In this document: in pieces, positions 62,724 to 64,000 of the stretch | How the letters are laid out: each line of letters opens with the position of its first letter | Position numbering within the stretch: the stretch's first letter is position 1 | Source of the DNA: Paenibacillus sp. FSL R5-0517 | GTDB taxonomy: Bacteria; Bacillota; Bacilli; Paenibacillales; Paenibacillaceae | DNA: 64,000 nt | NCBI RefSeq assembly: GCF_037974355.1 | Contig: NZ_CP150235.1 | Span: forward strand, 868,001 to 932,000 | Direction: 5' to 3' | Translations under genes and position numbers: made by a program | Notes under the pieces: generated by a model | Told to the model about the DNA's origin: nothing | Databases searched by the model: none | Seen by the model: only the letters and a program-made list of their open reading frames with translations

Positions 62724-63860
62724 ATGGAACAAGCACTTCAGATCCTGATGCAAAATGCACGAGCAGAAGAGAATACCTTGTTGTATATGCTGCATGAGGA
62801 AGCACGTTTCGATCAGGAACTATTCTGGCAATACGTGAACAGTATTGTGGAACTGACTCGTCTTACTGCCAATCAGCCTTTGGATCGAGAACTTTCCAGT
62901 GCCGTTAGTTTCACCTATTCCAAAATCATGGAGTATCTGCAATGGCATCAGTTGGATCGTGATGTGTATGAGATTAAACAGTTTCCATATGTCTACGCAC
63001 ATCAGATTGTGAATCTGCTAGGCAACGTAGTTAACGGTTTCTATCAAGGTATCGTACCCGCTGAAGCCAGTTTCGATGAGGAGTTCCCCAATCCAGCCTT
63101 CACAGGCGAAATGGCAGAAGAGCAACCAGCCGTTCTGCAGCTGGGCTACTATAAACAACATACGAATGTACACGCCCTTGGCTTCCGCGAGGAAGATGGG
63201 GCGTATCGAATTGTTTTGAACGAAGAAGAGGATCGGGATCTTGCAGATTCCAGGCTGAGTCGCCGAGAGGTGGAGGGAACGTATCTTTTTACGGCCCCCG
63301 ATGCCAGCAGCGCCTACCAATGTTTTCACGAATGGGTCATGGAGAACAGTGCCCCGTATCGCTCTTGGAGAGGAGTCCATCGAATGAATGTGAATGAACA
63401 TGTAATTGAACAGCAGCCGCTTACCTTTGTGGGAATCAAACAAACATTTTCTTGTGTGGATGGTGAAAATTTAAGAGGGATCCCCAAGATGTGGCAGGAT
63501 GCTTTGGCAGACGGCATTGAGGAACGTTTAAACGGGTTCAATAATGGAGCTATTCCCGGTCTGGTGGGCATCTGTGTAGATCAGAGGGAGCTGCATGACA
63601 ATCAAATGGAGTACTGGATTGCCACTTCTCACACAGGTGAAGTGCCTGAAGGCCTGGTGTCCATCGAACTGCCCGCGTCCCATTGGGTTGTATTTGAGGC
63701 CGACGGATTAGAGCCGGAGGCGATACAACGATTGTGGCACCATATTATGACAGAGTGGTTTCCCTCCACTTCATATCAGCATGCAGGTATTCCGGAACTT
63801 GAAGTATATAGAGGTCATGGCACACCCCCCCAAGTCTGGATACCTGTAAAATCACTGTGA
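62724..63860 (+). CDS. Protein with C-terminal GyrI-like domain
   Basis: A 378-residue soluble protein. The N-terminal half (about 1-200) is unlike a helix-turn-helix regulator and not recognised by me. The C-terminal part (about 220-378) resembles the GyrI-like/AraC effector-binding fold, with EQQPLTFVGIKQTFS near the start of that fold and WIPVKSL at its end, a small-molecule-binding domain found alone or attached to regulators. No DNA-binding domain is seen. Its C-terminus carries a C7 run in the coding strand. It follows the ECF operon after its own intergenic region. Confidence 0.6.
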   Translation: MEQALQILMQNARAEENTLLYMLHEEARFDQELFWQYVNSIVELTRLTANQPLDRELSSAVSFTYSKIMEYLQWHQLDRDVYEIKQFPYVYAHQIVNLLGNVVNGFYQGIVPAEASFDEEFPNPAFTGEMAEEQPAVLQLGYYKQHTNVHALGFREEDGAYRIVLNEEEDRDLADSRLSRREVEGTYLFTAPDASSAYQCFHEWVMENSAPYRSWRGVHRMNVNEHVIEQQPLTFVGIKQTFSCVDGENLRGIPKMWQDALADGIEERLNGFNNGAIPGLVGICVDQRELHDNQMEYWIATSHTGEVPEGLVSIELPASHWVVFEADGLEPEAIQRLWHHIMTEWFPSTSYQHAGIPELEVYRGHGTPPQVWIPVKSL

Positions 63861-63885
63861 GCAAAATTGAAATAGGAGGGCTACG

Positions 63886-64000
63886 ATGTTATCCAATAAA
63901 GTAATTGAACACTGCCAGGAGCAAGGCTGGTGGCATGAAGATGTTCCGGCAGCATACGAAGACGCATTACGGAAGCTTGAGATTGATCTTCATTCGGATT
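63886..64000 (+). CDS. Partial gene cut by the window end
   Basis: The first 38 codons (MLSNKVIEHCQEQGWWHE at the start) of a longer protein, with AGGAGG 8 nt before the ATG. No family can be called from this length. It follows the GyrI-like gene by 25 nt, so both may be one operon. Confidence 0.6.
   Translation, partial: MLSNKVIEHCQEQGWWHEDVPAAYEDALRKLEIDLHSD

Overview
The window reads as a chromosomal stretch of a Paenibacillus-type firmicute. The grounds are the low-to-middle GC content, strong AGGAGG-type ribosome binding sites with frequent TTG and GTG starts, many AraC and YesM/YesN-type regulators, LplA/LplB/LplC-type sugar importers, several glycoside hydrolases and phosphorylases, and many bidirectional intrinsic terminators. 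There are no rRNA or tRNA genes, insertion sequences, prophage genes or CRISPR arrays that I can see. It looks like core and accessory chromosome, not a mobile island. About 52 protein genes are supported, two of them broken by clustered frameshifts. Layout: 0.3-8.7 kb holds a tRNA-dihydrouridine synthase, a frameshifted ankyrin-repeat gene, an SF0329-type protein, a MetE-C-terminal-like protein, a GNAT enzyme, a TVP38-type membrane protein and an OmpR-type two-component pair. 8.7-12.6 kb is a small carbohydrate/ester module: a type-B carboxylesterase divergent from an AraC regulator, then a GH27 alpha-galactosidase translationally joined to a tiny Cys-rich protein. The carboxylesterase and alpha-galactosidase promoters share a 20-bp motif. 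12.9-15.1 kb has an AlkD-like protein and a DUF4317 protein. 15.2-19.5 kb has a very large hybrid histidine kinase with two kinase cores, overlapping a response regulator that carries a SARP/BTAD output domain. 19.6-34.0 kb is the main sugar-utilisation region. An AraC regulator is divergent from a GH105-type unsaturated galacturonyl hydrolase and a GH112 phosphorylase. After a double-GNAT gene comes a run of YesM-type kinase, YesN-type regulator, solute-binding lipoprotein, two permeases and a GH43 enzyme. Together these suggest uptake and intracellular breakdown of pectin side-chain or rhamnogalacturonan fragments, with phosphorolysis of a galactosyl disaccharide. CcpA-type cre sites or close relatives lie in front of the esterase, GH105, solute-binding protein and GH94 genes. 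34.1-44.9 kb carries an HSL-type esterase, an ArsR repressor next to a SulP anion transporter with an operator-like palindrome on its promoter, a secreted RCC1-repeat protein, a phosphotransferase, DUF4003 and DUF6713 proteins, an amino-acid permease and an SDR oxidoreductase. 45.0-58.3 kb carries a transglutaminase-domain lipoprotein, a SnoaL-like protein, a GH94 phosphorylase, a GNAT enzyme, a YgjP-type metalloprotease, a DUF1801 protein, a frameshifted CAP-domain secreted protein, a GT39-like membrane glycosyltransferase with a small lipoprotein, and a second APH-type phosphotransferase. A 19-codon leader ORF and a terminator precede that phosphotransferase. 58.4-64.0 kb holds an unknown protein, an ECF sigma factor overlapping a six-helix membrane protein and an ABC exporter (ATPase plus permease), a GyrI-like-domain protein and the start of one further gene cut by the window end. 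The observations most worth checking are the ECF sigma/membrane regulator/ABC operon, the GH105-GH112 pair, the two-core hybrid kinase, the leader-ORF/terminator region at 56.87-57.25 kb, and the paired motif at 10.34 and 12.61 kb.
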